The position numbers were made by a program, and so were the translations under genes. A stretch of DNA of 64,000 nucleotides from Trebonia sp963822615 (lineage in GTDB: Bacteria; Actinomycetota; Actinomycetes; Streptosporangiales; Streptosporangiaceae): contig CAWGIM010000006.1 in NCBI GenBank assembly GCA_963822615.1, positions 1-64,000 on the forward strand. Direction: 5' to 3'. Positions 44,424-53,445 of this stretch are shown one piece after another; position 1 is the first letter of the stretch, and each line of letters opens with the position of its first letter. The notes under the pieces were generated by a model. It did not search any database. It had not been told where the DNA came from and worked only from the letters and a program-made list of their open reading frames with translations.

Positions 44424-45689
44424 ATGACCGACTTCACCACCACCGATTACTTCAGCGACGAATCCGTGTCGGCCGACACCTACCCGTACTTCGACTTCCT
44501 GCTCGACGGACGGCGGGTATGGCGGGAGCCGCATCACGGGGTGGTGATGGTGTCGGGGCACGAGGAGGTGCTCGCCGTGATGCGGGACACGGCGAGCTTC
44601 TCCAACGTGAACATCGTGGCCGGGCCCAGCTTCGAGTTCCCGGTCAAGCTGACCGGCGACGATGTCACCGACGTGGTGGACCAGTACCGCGACGAAGTGC
44701 CGATGGGCGACCAGATCATCACCTTCGACCCGCCGAAGCACACCGCTCACCGCGCGCTGCTGATGGGGCTCATCACCCCCAAGCGGCTCAAGGAGAACGA
44801 AGAGTTCATGTGGCGCCTGGCCGACCGGCAGCTCGACGTAGTGCTGCCGGACGGCCGGTGCGAGTTCATCGACGACTTCGCCCAGCCCTACACCCTGCTG
44901 GTCATCGCCGACCTGCTGGGCGTGCCGGAGGAGGACCACCCGTCGCTGCTGCGCCGGGCCGGCGTCGGGCGGCGGCTGCTGGGCGAGACCGGAGAGGACG
45001 AGGGCCGGCCCAACCACCCGCTCGACTTCCTCTACGACTACTTCAGCGAGCGGATCGAGGCACTGCGGGCCGCGCCGCAGGGCGACGTGCTGACCGGCAT
45101 GGCCCAGGCGCGCTTCCCCGACGGCTCGCTGCCGACGCCGCTCGACGTGGCCCGGATCGCGGCCAACCTGTTCTCGGCCGGCCAGGAGACCACGGTCCGG
45201 CTGCTGAGCACCGCCCTCCGGCTGATCTGCGACGAGCCGGGCCTGCAGGCGCGGCTGCGGGAGCACCGCGAGCTGATCCCCCGGTTCATCGAGGAGACGC
45301 TGCGGATCGAGAGCCCGATCAAGGGCGCGTTCCGGCTGGCGCTGAAGACCACCACCCTGGGCGGGGTCGAGATCCCGGCCGGCACCAAGGTCATGCTGCT
45401 GCACGGGGCCACCGGCCGCGACCCGCGCCAGTTCGCGACCCCGGACGAGCTGAACATCGACCGGCCCAACGTCCGCCAGCACATCTCGTTCGGGGCCGGC
45501 ATCCACACCTGCCCCGGCGCGCCGCTGGCCCGGGCCGAGGGGCGGGTCGTCATCGAGCGGCTGTTCGACCGGACCAAGGACATCCACATCTCCGAGGCGG
45601 CCCACGGGCCGGTCGGCGCCCGTCGCTACGACTACCTGCCGACCTACATGATCCACGGCCTGACCAGCCTCAACCTGGAATTCGAGTAA
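44424..45689 (+). CDS. Cytochrome P450 (cluster 2, first)
   Basis: A 421-residue P450 with I-helix AGQETTV at about 252, EETLRIESP K-helix, and heme loop FGAGIHTCPGAPLARAE with C363. The acid-alcohol pair of the I-helix is present as E-T. It is about the same length as the P450 at 46906 and shares long stretches with it (ALLMGLITP, AAR.AANLF). It follows binding protein 3 by 18 bases. No ferredoxin is encoded next to it. Confidence 0.94.
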   Translation: MTDFTTTDYFSDESVSADTYPYFDFLLDGRRVWREPHHGVVMVSGHEEVLAVMRDTASFSNVNIVAGPSFEFPVKLTGDDVTDVVDQYRDEVPMGDQIITFDPPKHTAHRALLMGLITPKRLKENEEFMWRLADRQLDVVLPDGRCEFIDDFAQPYTLLVIADLLGVPEEDHPSLLRRAGVGRRLLGETGEDEGRPNHPLDFLYDYFSERIEALRAAPQGDVLTGMAQARFPDGSLPTPLDVARIAANLFSAGQETTVRLLSTALRLICDEPGLQARLREHRELIPRFIEETLRIESPIKGAFRLALKTTTLGGVEIPAGTKVMLLHGATGRDPRQFATPDELNIDRPNVRQHISFGAGIHTCPGAPLARAEGRVVIERLFDRTKDIHISEAAHGPVGARRYDYLPTYMIHGLTSLNLEFE

Positions 45690-45719
45690 GGTTCGGTCCG
45701 CGGCCGGGGCGGCGGCCAC

Positions 45720-46706
45720 TCAGTACAGCAGCAGCGGGTTGATCAGTACGCCGGTCGAGCGGTGGATCGCGGCCGGCGCCGCCACCAGCAGCCCGGTTGA
45801 TGTCCCGGCCGCCCGCAGCGCGGCGGCGGCCGGGCCGAGCAGGCAGTTGTCGACCAGGCAGAGCCCGATCGCGTAGATCAGCGCGTGCACCTCGAGCGCG
45901 GCCCCGGGGTCGCTGCGGGCATCGTGGAAGTCCCACAGCACCACCCCCGGGTCGCGGGCGGCCAGCCACTCGGCGCCGCTGCGCCCGATGCCCGGCCGGC
46001 GGACGGCGGCGGCGCCGCTCGGGTACACGTTGCCGGCGGCCTCGTAGCGGTCGCGGCCCTGGTAGACGATGAGCGCGTCGCCCGGCCGGGCGGCGACCCC
46101 GGTGGCGGTGAGGGCCGACTCAAGCTCGGCCGCGGTGACCGGTTCCTCGGCCGTGACCCAGTCCGCGCCGCGGACGGCCGGCACGTCGAGCAGGATGCCC
46201 CGGGTGGCGATGCCGTGCCGCGCCCAGTGCACCATCGTGTCCTCGTCGGTGCGCGAGGCCTCGGCCGGGATGGGGCCGTGCCAGCTAGCGTCGGCGCCCA
46301 GGTGCGCGAGCCCGTCCATGTGGGTGTTGTGCACCCCGTGGGCGTCGTACTTGATGGTGTCGCCGCCGTGCGCGCTGCGGCCGTGCACCCCGATCTGCAC
46401 CTCGAGCTCGACCTCGAGGTGCCCCAGGGGAATCTCCGGGCGGCCGAGCCGCTGCCAGTCGCGCCGCTCCGCCTCCATCACCGCCCGGTTGGCGGCGATC
46501 CGGTCCGGCCTGGTCTCCACCTCGCGCTCGAGCGAGACCGCCTTGCCCAGCTTGACCTCGGCCACCCCGCGCAGCCGGGCGGCCTCGTCGATGAGCGCCA
46601 CCGAGCCGCGGCACTGCCCGCCGTCGGTGTGCCGGGCGGCCTCGTGCGCCTTGGCGATGTCGCGCACCCAGGGGGCGAGCGGGTCCGGGCCGAGGTCGGC
46701 GGTCAT
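45720..46706 (-). CDS. Cyclase family hydrolase (second copy)
   Basis: A 328-residue cyclase/KynB-like protein. HNTHMDGLAHLGADASWHG carries the metal-binding histidines and aspartate, followed by GILLDVPAVRG and the C-terminal WDFHDAR. ATG 46706 has GGAG 6 bases upstream. It is convergent with the P450 at 44424 and divergent from the P450 at 46906. It may open a lactone or 1,3-diketone. Confidence 0.85.
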   Translation of the reverse strand: MTADLGPDPLAPWVRDIAKAHEAARHTDGGQCRGSVALIDEAARLRGVAEVKLGKAVSLEREVETRPDRIAANRAVMEAERRDWQRLGRPEIPLGHLEVELEVQIGVHGRSAHGGDTIKYDAHGVHNTHMDGLAHLGADASWHGPIPAEASRTDEDTMVHWARHGIATRGILLDVPAVRGADWVTAEEPVTAAELESALTATGVAARPGDALIVYQGRDRYEAAGNVYPSGAAAVRRPGIGRSGAEWLAARDPGVVLWDFHDARSDPGAALEVHALIYAIGLCLVDNCLLGPAAAALRAAGTSTGLLVAAPAAIHRSTGVLINPLLLY

Positions 46707-46869
46707 CGGTGACTCCAACTGTGCGTTAAACAGAACGGGTGGTTGCTACAGCGCAATGTCTTCGGATTCTGCATCGGTGACCGAAGCCTGTCAACGGGTG
46801 GCTTGACAGCGCCCCCGTTCGGACTGATCCTAAATATGCCGTATAAGCGTACAGATGTTCCATTTAACA

Positions 46870-46882
46870 GAACACCCTGTTC
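46870..46882. promoter_or_regulatory. Short palindrome in the divergent promoter
   Basis: GAACA-CCC-TGTTC lies 24 bases before the GTG of the P450 at 46906, within the 199-base gap shared with the cyclase gene. It is a possible operator; the half-site AACAGAAC recurs at 46729. Confidence 0.35.
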
Positions 46883-46905
46883 AGGGTTGCACAGCGGGAG
46901 GTGCG

Positions 46906-48198
46906 GTGGGCGTCGCGAAGCTCGACCCGGCCGAGATCGACTTCTTCACCGACGCCGCGGTAGCGGCCGACCCGGCCGCCTACTTCGACCACATGCTCGC
47001 CCACCACCCGGTCTGGCGTGAGCCGAGGTACGGGGTGGTCATCGTCACCGGCTACCACGCGGCGCTCGAGGTCTACCACCACCCGGAGGTCTACTCCTCG
47101 ATCAACCGCACCGGCGGCCCGGTCCTCGACCTGCCGTTCGAGCTGGCCGGCGACGACCTGACCGGCCTGCTCGAGCAGCACCGGTCGTGCTTCGGCGCCA
47201 ACGACCAGCTAGTGACGTTCGACCCGCCGATGCACACCGACCACCGGGCGCTGCTGATGGGCCTGATCACGCCCAGGCGGCTGGCGGAGAACGAGGAGTT
47301 CCTGCGCCGATGCGCCGACCGCTTCCTCGATGAGCTGCTGCCGGCCGGCCGGTGCGAGTTCATCTGGGAGTACGCCAAGCGGTACGCGGTCCTCGCGGTG
47401 GCCGACCTGCTGGGCGTGCCCGAGGCCGACCACCCGATGCTCATCGGGCTGCTCGCCGCCGAGCGCGGGCCGGCCCTGGGCAACCTGCAGCTCCAGGTCT
47501 CCCACCACAACAGCCTGGAGCGGCTGTACGACTACTTCATCGACAAGATCGAGCGGCGGCGCCGGCGGCCGGGCGACGACGTCCTGACCGGGATGTCCCT
47601 GGCCACCTTCCCCGACGGCACGCTGCCGGAGCCGGTGCACGTCGCCCGGATCGCGGCCAACCTGTTCGCGGCGGGCAACGAGACCACCGTGCAGCTACTC
47701 GGCATCTCGCTCGCCCGGATCGCCGACGACCAGGCGGTGCAGGACGAGCTGCGGGCCGACCGGTCGCTGATCCCCCGGTTCGTCGAGGAGACCCTGCGGA
47801 TCGAGGCCCCGATCAGGGGGTCGTTCCGGCTCACCAAGGTGGCGACCGCCATCGGCGGCCTCGACCTGGCGCCCGGCACCGTGGTGCTGCTGCTGCACGG
47901 CGCGGCCGGCCGCGACCCGCGGGTGTTCGACGCCCCGGGCCAGTTCGCCCTGCGACGGGCCAACGCCCGGCACCACCTGGCGTTCGGCCGCGGCATCCAC
48001 ACCTGCCCGGGTGCCCCCCTGGCCCGGGCGGAGGCGGTGTTCTCCATCCGGCGGCTGCTCGAGCGCACCAGCCGGATCGAGCTGTCGGCCGAGCACCACG
48101 GGCCGCCCGGCGACCGCCGCTGGGACGTGCTGCCGAGCTACAAGTTCCGTGGCCACCAGCACCTGCACCTCACCTTCAGCGAACGGGGGAACGGCTGA
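46906..48198 (+). CDS. Cytochrome P450 (cluster 2, second)
   Basis: A 430-residue P450. I-helix AAGNETTVQ, EETLRIEAP, and heme loop FGRGIHTCPGAPLARAE with C367. GTG 46906 is chosen for GGGAGGTGCG just upstream. It heads a tight plus-strand operon: its stop overlaps the DUF35 ATG, followed by thiolase, CoA transferase, SDR and a CMD-like gene, each overlapping the next. It probably hydroxylates an acyl-CoA-linked or cyclic substrate of this pathway. Confidence 0.94.
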   Translation: MGVAKLDPAEIDFFTDAAVAADPAAYFDHMLAHHPVWREPRYGVVIVTGYHAALEVYHHPEVYSSINRTGGPVLDLPFELAGDDLTGLLEQHRSCFGANDQLVTFDPPMHTDHRALLMGLITPRRLAENEEFLRRCADRFLDELLPAGRCEFIWEYAKRYAVLAVADLLGVPEADHPMLIGLLAAERGPALGNLQLQVSHHNSLERLYDYFIDKIERRRRRPGDDVLTGMSLATFPDGTLPEPVHVARIAANLFAAGNETTVQLLGISLARIADDQAVQDELRADRSLIPRFVEETLRIEAPIRGSFRLTKVATAIGGLDLAPGTVVLLLHGAAGRDPRVFDAPGQFALRRANARHHLAFGRGIHTCPGAPLARAEAVFSIRRLLERTSRIELSAEHHGPPGDRRWDVLPSYKFRGHQHLHLTFSERGNG

Positions 48199-48626
48199 TG
48201 GCAGGCGACGAAGCGGCGGCCTCGGCCCCGGTCGCGGACCTGGACAGCGGCGGCCTGGTGGGCGACTTCCCCGCGGGCCGGCGGCTGGTCGGCACCCGGT
48301 GCGACCAGTGCGGCGCGGCGATGATCGGCACCCGGGTGGTGTGCAGCGCGTGCGTCAGCCAGGCGGTCTCCCGGATCGCGCTGCCCGCCGCCGGGGTGCT
48401 GTACTCCTTCACCCGGCTGCACGGGCTGGGCGGCGCGGGCGTCCGGCCGGTCGGCTACGTCGACCTGGACCTCGAACCCGGCCGGGGGGTGCGCACCCTG
48501 GCCGACCTCCGCGAGGGCGCGGTGCCGCTCCGGCCAGACATGCGGGTCGTCTTCGGGGTGGACGGGGACGACTGGTTCTTCACCCCGGCTGAGTCCGCGT
48601 CCGAGGGTGGCGGCCCTGATGAGTGA
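48198..48626 (+). CDS. DUF35/OB-fold zinc-ribbon protein, thiolase partner
   Basis: A 142-residue protein with a CxxC...CxxC zinc ribbon (RCDQCGAAMIGTRVVCSAC) and an OB-fold (GVLYSFTRLH... GYVDLDLEPG). DUF35 proteins form complexes with thiolases in steroid side-chain and acyl-CoA catabolism, as in aldolase-type Ltp enzymes. It overlaps the P450 by one base and the following thiolase by 8. Confidence 0.88.
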   Translation: MAGDEAAASAPVADLDSGGLVGDFPAGRRLVGTRCDQCGAAMIGTRVVCSACVSQAVSRIALPAAGVLYSFTRLHGLGGAGVRPVGYVDLDLEPGRGVRTLADLREGAVPLRPDMRVVFGVDGDDWFFTPAESASEGGGPDE

Positions 48627-49767
48627 GCAGGTGTTCGTCGTCTCGGCGGCGATGATCCCGTTCGGCAAGCACCGGAGCTCGTCCTACGTCGGCCTGGCGG
48701 TGTCACCGCTGATCGACGCGCTGCGGACCGCGGGCATCGACAAGTCCGACGTCGACGCGGTCTACGTCGGCCACTCCTACGGCGGCATGATGACCGGCCA
48801 GCGCATCACCAAGGAGATCGGCCTCGGCACGGTGCCGACCCTGAACGTCGACAACGCCTGCTCGAGCGGTGCGTCGGCGCTGCACGAGGCGTGGACCGCG
48901 ATCGCGCAGGGGCAGGCCGAGGTCGCGGTGGTCATCGGGGTGGAGAAGCTGACCCAGTTCGGCGGCGGCACCCTCCCCCTGTCGCCGGAGGACCGCGAGG
49001 TGAAGCAGGGCCTGGTGATGCCCGCCGTGTACGCGATGCGGGCGACCCGCTACCTCTACGAGAACGACGCCGACGTCACCGACCTGGCCCGGGTCAGCGT
49101 GAAGGCGCGCAGGCACGGCGCGCTCAACCCGTTCGCGCAGTTCCGCCAGGAGGTCACGGTCGAGCAGGTGCTGGCCGCCCGGCCGGTGGCCGACCCGCTC
49201 ACGCTGCTGATGTGCTGCCCGACCGGCGACGGGGCGGCGGTCACGGTGCTCGCCTCCGAGCGCGCCCGCGCACGGCTGCGGCTGCCGCGGGGCATCCGGG
49301 TGGCCGCCTCGGTGCTGCACTCGGGGCAGGTCGAGGAGGGGTTCAGGGACATGACCAAGCCGGAGATCAGCTACGCCTGCGCCCGGGACGCCTACGCCCA
49401 GGCCGGCATCGGCCCGGATGACCTCGACCTGATCGAGCTGCACGACGCGTTCTCGATCGCCGAGCTGGTCTACTACGAGGCGTTCGGGCTGACCGGGAAG
49501 CGCAGCGCGGCGGCGCTGCTGCGCGACGGGCGCACCACGTTCGGCGGTGACGTGGTGGTCAACCCGAGCGGCGGCCTGCTGGCCAAGGGGCACCCGGTCG
49601 GCGCCAGCGGCGTCGCCCAGGTCGCGGAGGCGTTCTGGCAGCTCACCGGGCAGGCCGGGGCGCGCCAGGTGCCGGGCGCGCGCTGGGCGCTGACGCACGT
49701 CACCGGCGGCGGCACGGCCGGGCTCGACCACGGCGCGTGCACCATCCACGTCTTCGAGGCGGCGTGA
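48619..49767 (+). CDS. Thiolase-like (SCP2/lipid-transfer-type) enzyme
   Basis: A 382-residue thiolase. The nucleophile is C81 in VDNACSSGASAL; HDAFSIAE and GGLLAKGHPVGASG hold the catalytic histidines. With the preceding DUF35 protein it resembles thiolase/aldolase pairs that remove side chains from steroid-like acyl-CoAs. ATG 48619 lies within the end of the DUF35 gene. Confidence 0.92.
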   Translation: MSEQVFVVSAAMIPFGKHRSSSYVGLAVSPLIDALRTAGIDKSDVDAVYVGHSYGGMMTGQRITKEIGLGTVPTLNVDNACSSGASALHEAWTAIAQGQAEVAVVIGVEKLTQFGGGTLPLSPEDREVKQGLVMPAVYAMRATRYLYENDADVTDLARVSVKARRHGALNPFAQFRQEVTVEQVLAARPVADPLTLLMCCPTGDGAAVTVLASERARARLRLPRGIRVAASVLHSGQVEEGFRDMTKPEISYACARDAYAQAGIGPDDLDLIELHDAFSIAELVYYEAFGLTGKRSAAALLRDGRTTFGGDVVVNPSGGLLAKGHPVGASGVAQVAEAFWQLTGQAGARQVPGARWALTHVTGGGTAGLDHGACTIHVFEAA

Positions 49768-50987
49768 GCGGGGCCGAGCGGCCGCCGCTTGACGGCCTGC
49801 GGGTGATCGACCTGACCACCTTCCTGTCCGGCCCGTCGGCCACCCAGCTGCTCGGGGACCTGGGCGCGGACGTGATCAAGGTCGAGTCGTTCGACGGCGA
49901 CTCGAGCCGGGCGATCGCCGGCCCGGCCCTCGGCGGGATGAGCGCGTACTACCTGGCCAACAACAGGAACAAGCGCAGCATCGCGGTCAACCTCAAGTCC
50001 GCGCGCGGGGTCGAGGTGGTGCGAGGCCTGATCACGGGGGCTGACGTGGTGGTGGAGAACTTCCGCCCCGGCGTGATCAAGCGGCTCGGCATCGACCCCG
50101 GCGCGGCCCTGGCCGGCCAGCCCGCCCTGGTCTGGGCGTCGATCAGCGGGTTCGGGCAGGACGGGCCGCTGCGCGACCGTCCCGCCTACGACATGGTGGT
50201 GCAGGCGCTGAGCGGGGTGATGAGCCTCAACGGTCACCCCGGCGCCCCCGCCGCCCGGCTCGGCATCCCGGCCGGCGACGTGGTGGCCGGCCTGTACGCG
50301 GTGATCGGCATCCTGGCCGCGGTGTCGGCCCGGCAGGAGACCGGCCGCGGCCGGCTGGTCGACGTCTCGATGCTCCGCGGCCAGCTCGCGATGCTCTCCT
50401 ACCAGGCGGTCTACACCTACCTGAACGGCGCCGCGCCGGGGCCGCAGGGGGCAGGCCATGACTCGATCGCCACCTACCGCTCGTTCCGCTGCGCGGACGG
50501 GCGCGAGCTGGTGGTGACGGCCAACACGCCGCGCATGTGGCAGGGCCTGTGCCAGGCGCTCGGGGTCGGCGAGCTGGCGGCCGACGAGCGGTTCAGCGAC
50601 GCGGTGGCCAGGCTGCGCAACAAGGAGCAGCTCTGGGCGCTGCTGGAGGCGCGGTTCGCCACCCGGCCGGCCGCCGACTGGGTCGACCTGCTGTCGGCCG
50701 CGTCGGTGCCCGTCGCCCCGGTCAGGAACGTGCTCGAGGCACTGGGCGACGCCCGGGCGGCCGGCGACGGCAGCATCGTCGAGGTCGGCAACGGGGACAC
50801 CCGGTTCGAGAACGTGGCCACCCCGATCCGCTTCCCTGGCACGGCCGAGGTCGAGCCGGGCTACCCGCCCGCGCTGGGCGCCGACACGATCGGCATCCTG
50901 ACCGGGGAGCTGGGGCTGACCCGGCCGGAGGTCGAGTCGCTGATCGCCGACGGCGCGGTGGCCGCCCACAGAAAGGCATGCCAATGA
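49764..50987 (+). CDS. CaiB/BaiF family CoA transferase (second copy)
   Basis: A 407-residue family III CoA transferase: LRVIDLTTFLSGPSATQLLGDLGADVIKVE, NKRSIAVNLKSARG and the catalytic aspartate in RPAYDMVVQALSG, intact here unlike in the copy at 36301. GTG 49764 overlaps the thiolase stop (GTGA). Confidence 0.93.
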   Translation: MSGAERPPLDGLRVIDLTTFLSGPSATQLLGDLGADVIKVESFDGDSSRAIAGPALGGMSAYYLANNRNKRSIAVNLKSARGVEVVRGLITGADVVVENFRPGVIKRLGIDPGAALAGQPALVWASISGFGQDGPLRDRPAYDMVVQALSGVMSLNGHPGAPAARLGIPAGDVVAGLYAVIGILAAVSARQETGRGRLVDVSMLRGQLAMLSYQAVYTYLNGAAPGPQGAGHDSIATYRSFRCADGRELVVTANTPRMWQGLCQALGVGELAADERFSDAVARLRNKEQLWALLEARFATRPAADWVDLLSAASVPVAPVRNVLEALGDARAAGDGSIVEVGNGDTRFENVATPIRFPGTAEVEPGYPPALGADTIGILTGELGLTRPEVESLIADGAVAAHRKACQ

Positions 50988-51751
50988 GTAATCCATCCGC
51001 CGCCGCTGGCCGGGTCGCCGTGGTGACCGGGGGCGCCGCGGGCATCGGCCGGGCGATCGCCGAGCGCCTGGCGCGGGACGGGCTGGCCGTCGCCATCCTC
51101 GACGTAACCGACGGCTCCGCCGCCGAGGCCGCGAAATCCATTGCCGCGGCCGGCGGGGCCGCCCGCGGCTACCAGGCCGACGTCAGCGACCGGCGGCAGG
51201 TCGACGCCGCCCTCACCGCGGCCCGGTCCGACCTGGGGCCGCTGTCGGTGGTGGTCTCCAACGCCGCCGTCGCGCTGCTGCAGCCGTTCCTGACCATGAC
51301 CCTCGACCAGTGGAACCAGACCCTGGCGGTCAACCTGACCGGGGCGTTCAACGTCGTCCAGGCGGCCCTGCCCGACCTGGTGGACGCGGGGTGGGGGCGG
51401 GTCGTGCTGATCTCTTCCTCCTCCGCCCAGCGCGGCGCGCCGCGGATGGCGCACTACGCCGCCTCCAAGGGCGGCATCATGGCGCTCACCAAGGCCCTCG
51501 CGGTCGAGTTCGCCACCGCCGGCGTCACCGTGAACACCGTCGCCCCGTCGGCGGTGGAGACCCCCAGCGTGCAGCGCAAGCGGGAGGCCGGCACCATGCC
51601 GTCGGCCGCCGTGATGGCGAAGAACATCCCGGTCGGCCGGATGGGCACCGGCGCCGACATCGCGGGCGCGGTCGCCTACCTGGTCTCCGACGACGCCTCC
51701 TACGTGACCGGGCAGACGGTCAGCGTCAACGGCGGGTCGTTCATCGGATGA
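50984..51751 (+). CDS. Short-chain dehydrogenase/reductase
   Basis: A 255-residue classical SDR: cofactor motif TGGAAGIGRA, catalytic S in LISSSSAQ and YAASK, and the C-terminal VTGQTVSVNGG. The ATG overlaps the CoA transferase stop. It is likely an NAD(P)-dependent hydroxyacyl-CoA or alcohol dehydrogenase. Confidence 0.93.
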   Translation: MSNPSAAAGRVAVVTGGAAGIGRAIAERLARDGLAVAILDVTDGSAAEAAKSIAAAGGAARGYQADVSDRRQVDAALTAARSDLGPLSVVVSNAAVALLQPFLTMTLDQWNQTLAVNLTGAFNVVQAALPDLVDAGWGRVVLISSSSAQRGAPRMAHYAASKGGIMALTKALAVEFATAGVTVNTVAPSAVETPSVQRKREAGTMPSAAVMAKNIPVGRMGTGADIAGAVAYLVSDDASYVTGQTVSVNGGSFIG

Positions 51752-52317
51752 CCGGGCCACGGATCCCGCCCCGGCCGGTTGACGACTGGACCGACGAGGT
51801 GGACGACGCGTTCTCCGCGCTGGGCGGTCCCGGGCGGTCCCGGTCGCACATCCTCGGCATCTACGCCTGGCACCCGGCGCTGGTCCGCTCCTGGCTGCCG
51901 TTCTCCAGCCACCTGCGCCACTCCACCCTGCCGGACCGGGTCCGCGAGATGGCCATCATCCGGGCCACCTGGCTGGGCTTCGGCGAGTACGAGTGGGCGC
52001 AGCACGTCCGGATGAGCCGGGCGGCCGGCTACCTGACCGACGCCGAGATCGACGCCCTGGCTGAGGGGCCGGACGCCGCCGGGTGGACGGCGGGCGACGC
52101 CGCCATCGTCCGGGCGGCCGATGAGCTGTGCCTGGCCAAGAACGTCACCGACCCCACCTGGCGCGACCTGGAGGCGCAGTTCAGCCGGCAGCAGCTGATG
52201 GACCTGGTGTTCACGGTGGCGACCTACGACATGCACTGCACCGCGTTCAACACGCTCGGCCTGCGGCTGGAGCCGGGGATGACCGGGTTCCCGGCCGGGC
52301 GCCGGCGCGAGCGGTGA
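51748..52317 (+). CDS. Carboxymuconolactone decarboxylase/AhpD-like protein
   Basis: A 189-residue helical protein. RVREMAIIRATWLGFGEYEWAQHVRMSRAAGYLTDAEI is the CMD/AhpD core, but the CxxC pair of peroxidase-type AhpD is absent. ATG overlaps the SDR stop. It may act as a decarboxylase or isomerase at the end of the operon. Confidence 0.88.
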   Translation: MTGPRIPPRPVDDWTDEVDDAFSALGGPGRSRSHILGIYAWHPALVRSWLPFSSHLRHSTLPDRVREMAIIRATWLGFGEYEWAQHVRMSRAAGYLTDAEIDALAEGPDAAGWTAGDAAIVRAADELCLAKNVTDPTWRDLEAQFSRQQLMDLVFTVATYDMHCTAFNTLGLRLEPGMTGFPAGRRRER

Positions 52318-52350
52318 GCCACTCCCGGAGGGTCACGGGCCGGGCCGGAG

Positions 52351-53286
52351 TCAGCCGCCGAAGTGACTGAAGAACCGCGACGACCAGTCGAACAGGCTGG
52401 CCGGCACGTAGTAGCCATCCTGGTCGGTGACCTCGGCCCAGTGCGCGTCGATCTCGGCCACGGTCGGGTCACCCTCGCTCGCGGACTGGTACCCCGGGGT
52501 GACGCCGAGGAACCAGCGGGCGAAGCGGTGGCCGCCGGCAATGAGGATCTCGCCGTTGACGGCGCAGCGCTCGTGGGCGAGGTAGGCCACCATCGGCGAG
52601 ACCAGGCTCGCCCGCATCGCCTGCGCCCGGGCCGGGTCCTGCCCCGTGGTGGTGATGTTCGGCCTGCCCGCGGCCGTGCTTGGCCGGGTGACCGCGTTCG
52701 GCGCGATGCAGTTGACAGCGATGCCGTGCTTAGCCGCTTCCGGTGCCAGGCTGCGGGTGAAGCCGATCAGCGCGCCCTTGGCGGTCGCGTAGGCGAGGTT
52801 GTCCAGGCCGCCGAACAGGCCGGTCGAGGTGGTGGTGATCACCCGGCCGTAGCCCTGGCTGACCATGTGCGGCCAGGCGGCCCGGGTGACGTGCCAGGTG
52901 CCGCGCACGTGCACGTCGAGCGTCCGGTCGAGGTTCTCCGCGTCCGCGCCCGGCAAGGTGGCGAAGCGCGAGATGCCGGCGTTGTTGACCACGATGTCGA
53001 TCCGGCCGAACGCGCGGACGGCGGCGTCGACCAGCGCGTGGCAGCCTTCTTCGCGGCTGACGTCGCTGGTGTCGGCCACCGCGGTGCCGCCTGCCGCCGT
53101 GATCTCGGCGACCGCCTCGTTGGCGGGGCCGGTGTCGCCGCCCTCGCCCTCCTTGCTGCCGCCGTGGTCGTTGACGACGACCTGCGCGCCCAGTGCGGCC
53201 AGCAGCCGCGCGTGCGCCCGGCCAAGGTTTCGGCCGGCGCCGGTCACGATGGCGACCCGCCCGTCGAACCGGAAGTCAGCAGTCAT
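52351..53286 (-). CDS. Short-chain dehydrogenase with C-terminal extension
   Basis: A 311-residue SDR: TGAGRNLGRA, NNAG and LAYATAKGAL, with an extra tail (DAHWAEVTDQDGYYVPASLFDWSSRFFSHFGG). It is an intact paralogue of the frameshifted gene at 28941. It is divergent from the Baeyer-Villiger-type gene at 53446, mirroring the SDR/monooxygenase pairing of the first cluster. It probably makes the ketone substrate. Confidence 0.92.
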   Translation of the reverse strand: MTADFRFDGRVAIVTGAGRNLGRAHARLLAALGAQVVVNDHGGSKEGEGGDTGPANEAVAEITAAGGTAVADTSDVSREEGCHALVDAAVRAFGRIDIVVNNAGISRFATLPGADAENLDRTLDVHVRGTWHVTRAAWPHMVSQGYGRVITTTSTGLFGGLDNLAYATAKGALIGFTRSLAPEAAKHGIAVNCIAPNAVTRPSTAAGRPNITTTGQDPARAQAMRASLVSPMVAYLAHERCAVNGEILIAGGHRFARWFLGVTPGYQSASEGDPTVAEIDAHWAEVTDQDGYYVPASLFDWSSRFFSHFGG

Positions 53287-53445
53287 CGTTCCCCTCCATT
53301 GGTAGAGCGCAGCTAAATTTCACCACACGCGCTCAGATACTGCAATGAATATGGAGCCAGCCGCACACGTTCGGGCTGTCACTGATTGATATTTTGCAGC
53401 ATACTTGCTTAAACTGTTGCGGTAACCGAGTGGGAGCGTGCGCCG

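Noticed and set aside
43071..45719. An 882-codon open frame on the minus strand across binding protein 3 and a P450
   Set aside because: The plus strand carries two clear protein families over the same span. The antisense frame has the composition expected from GC-rich third positions.
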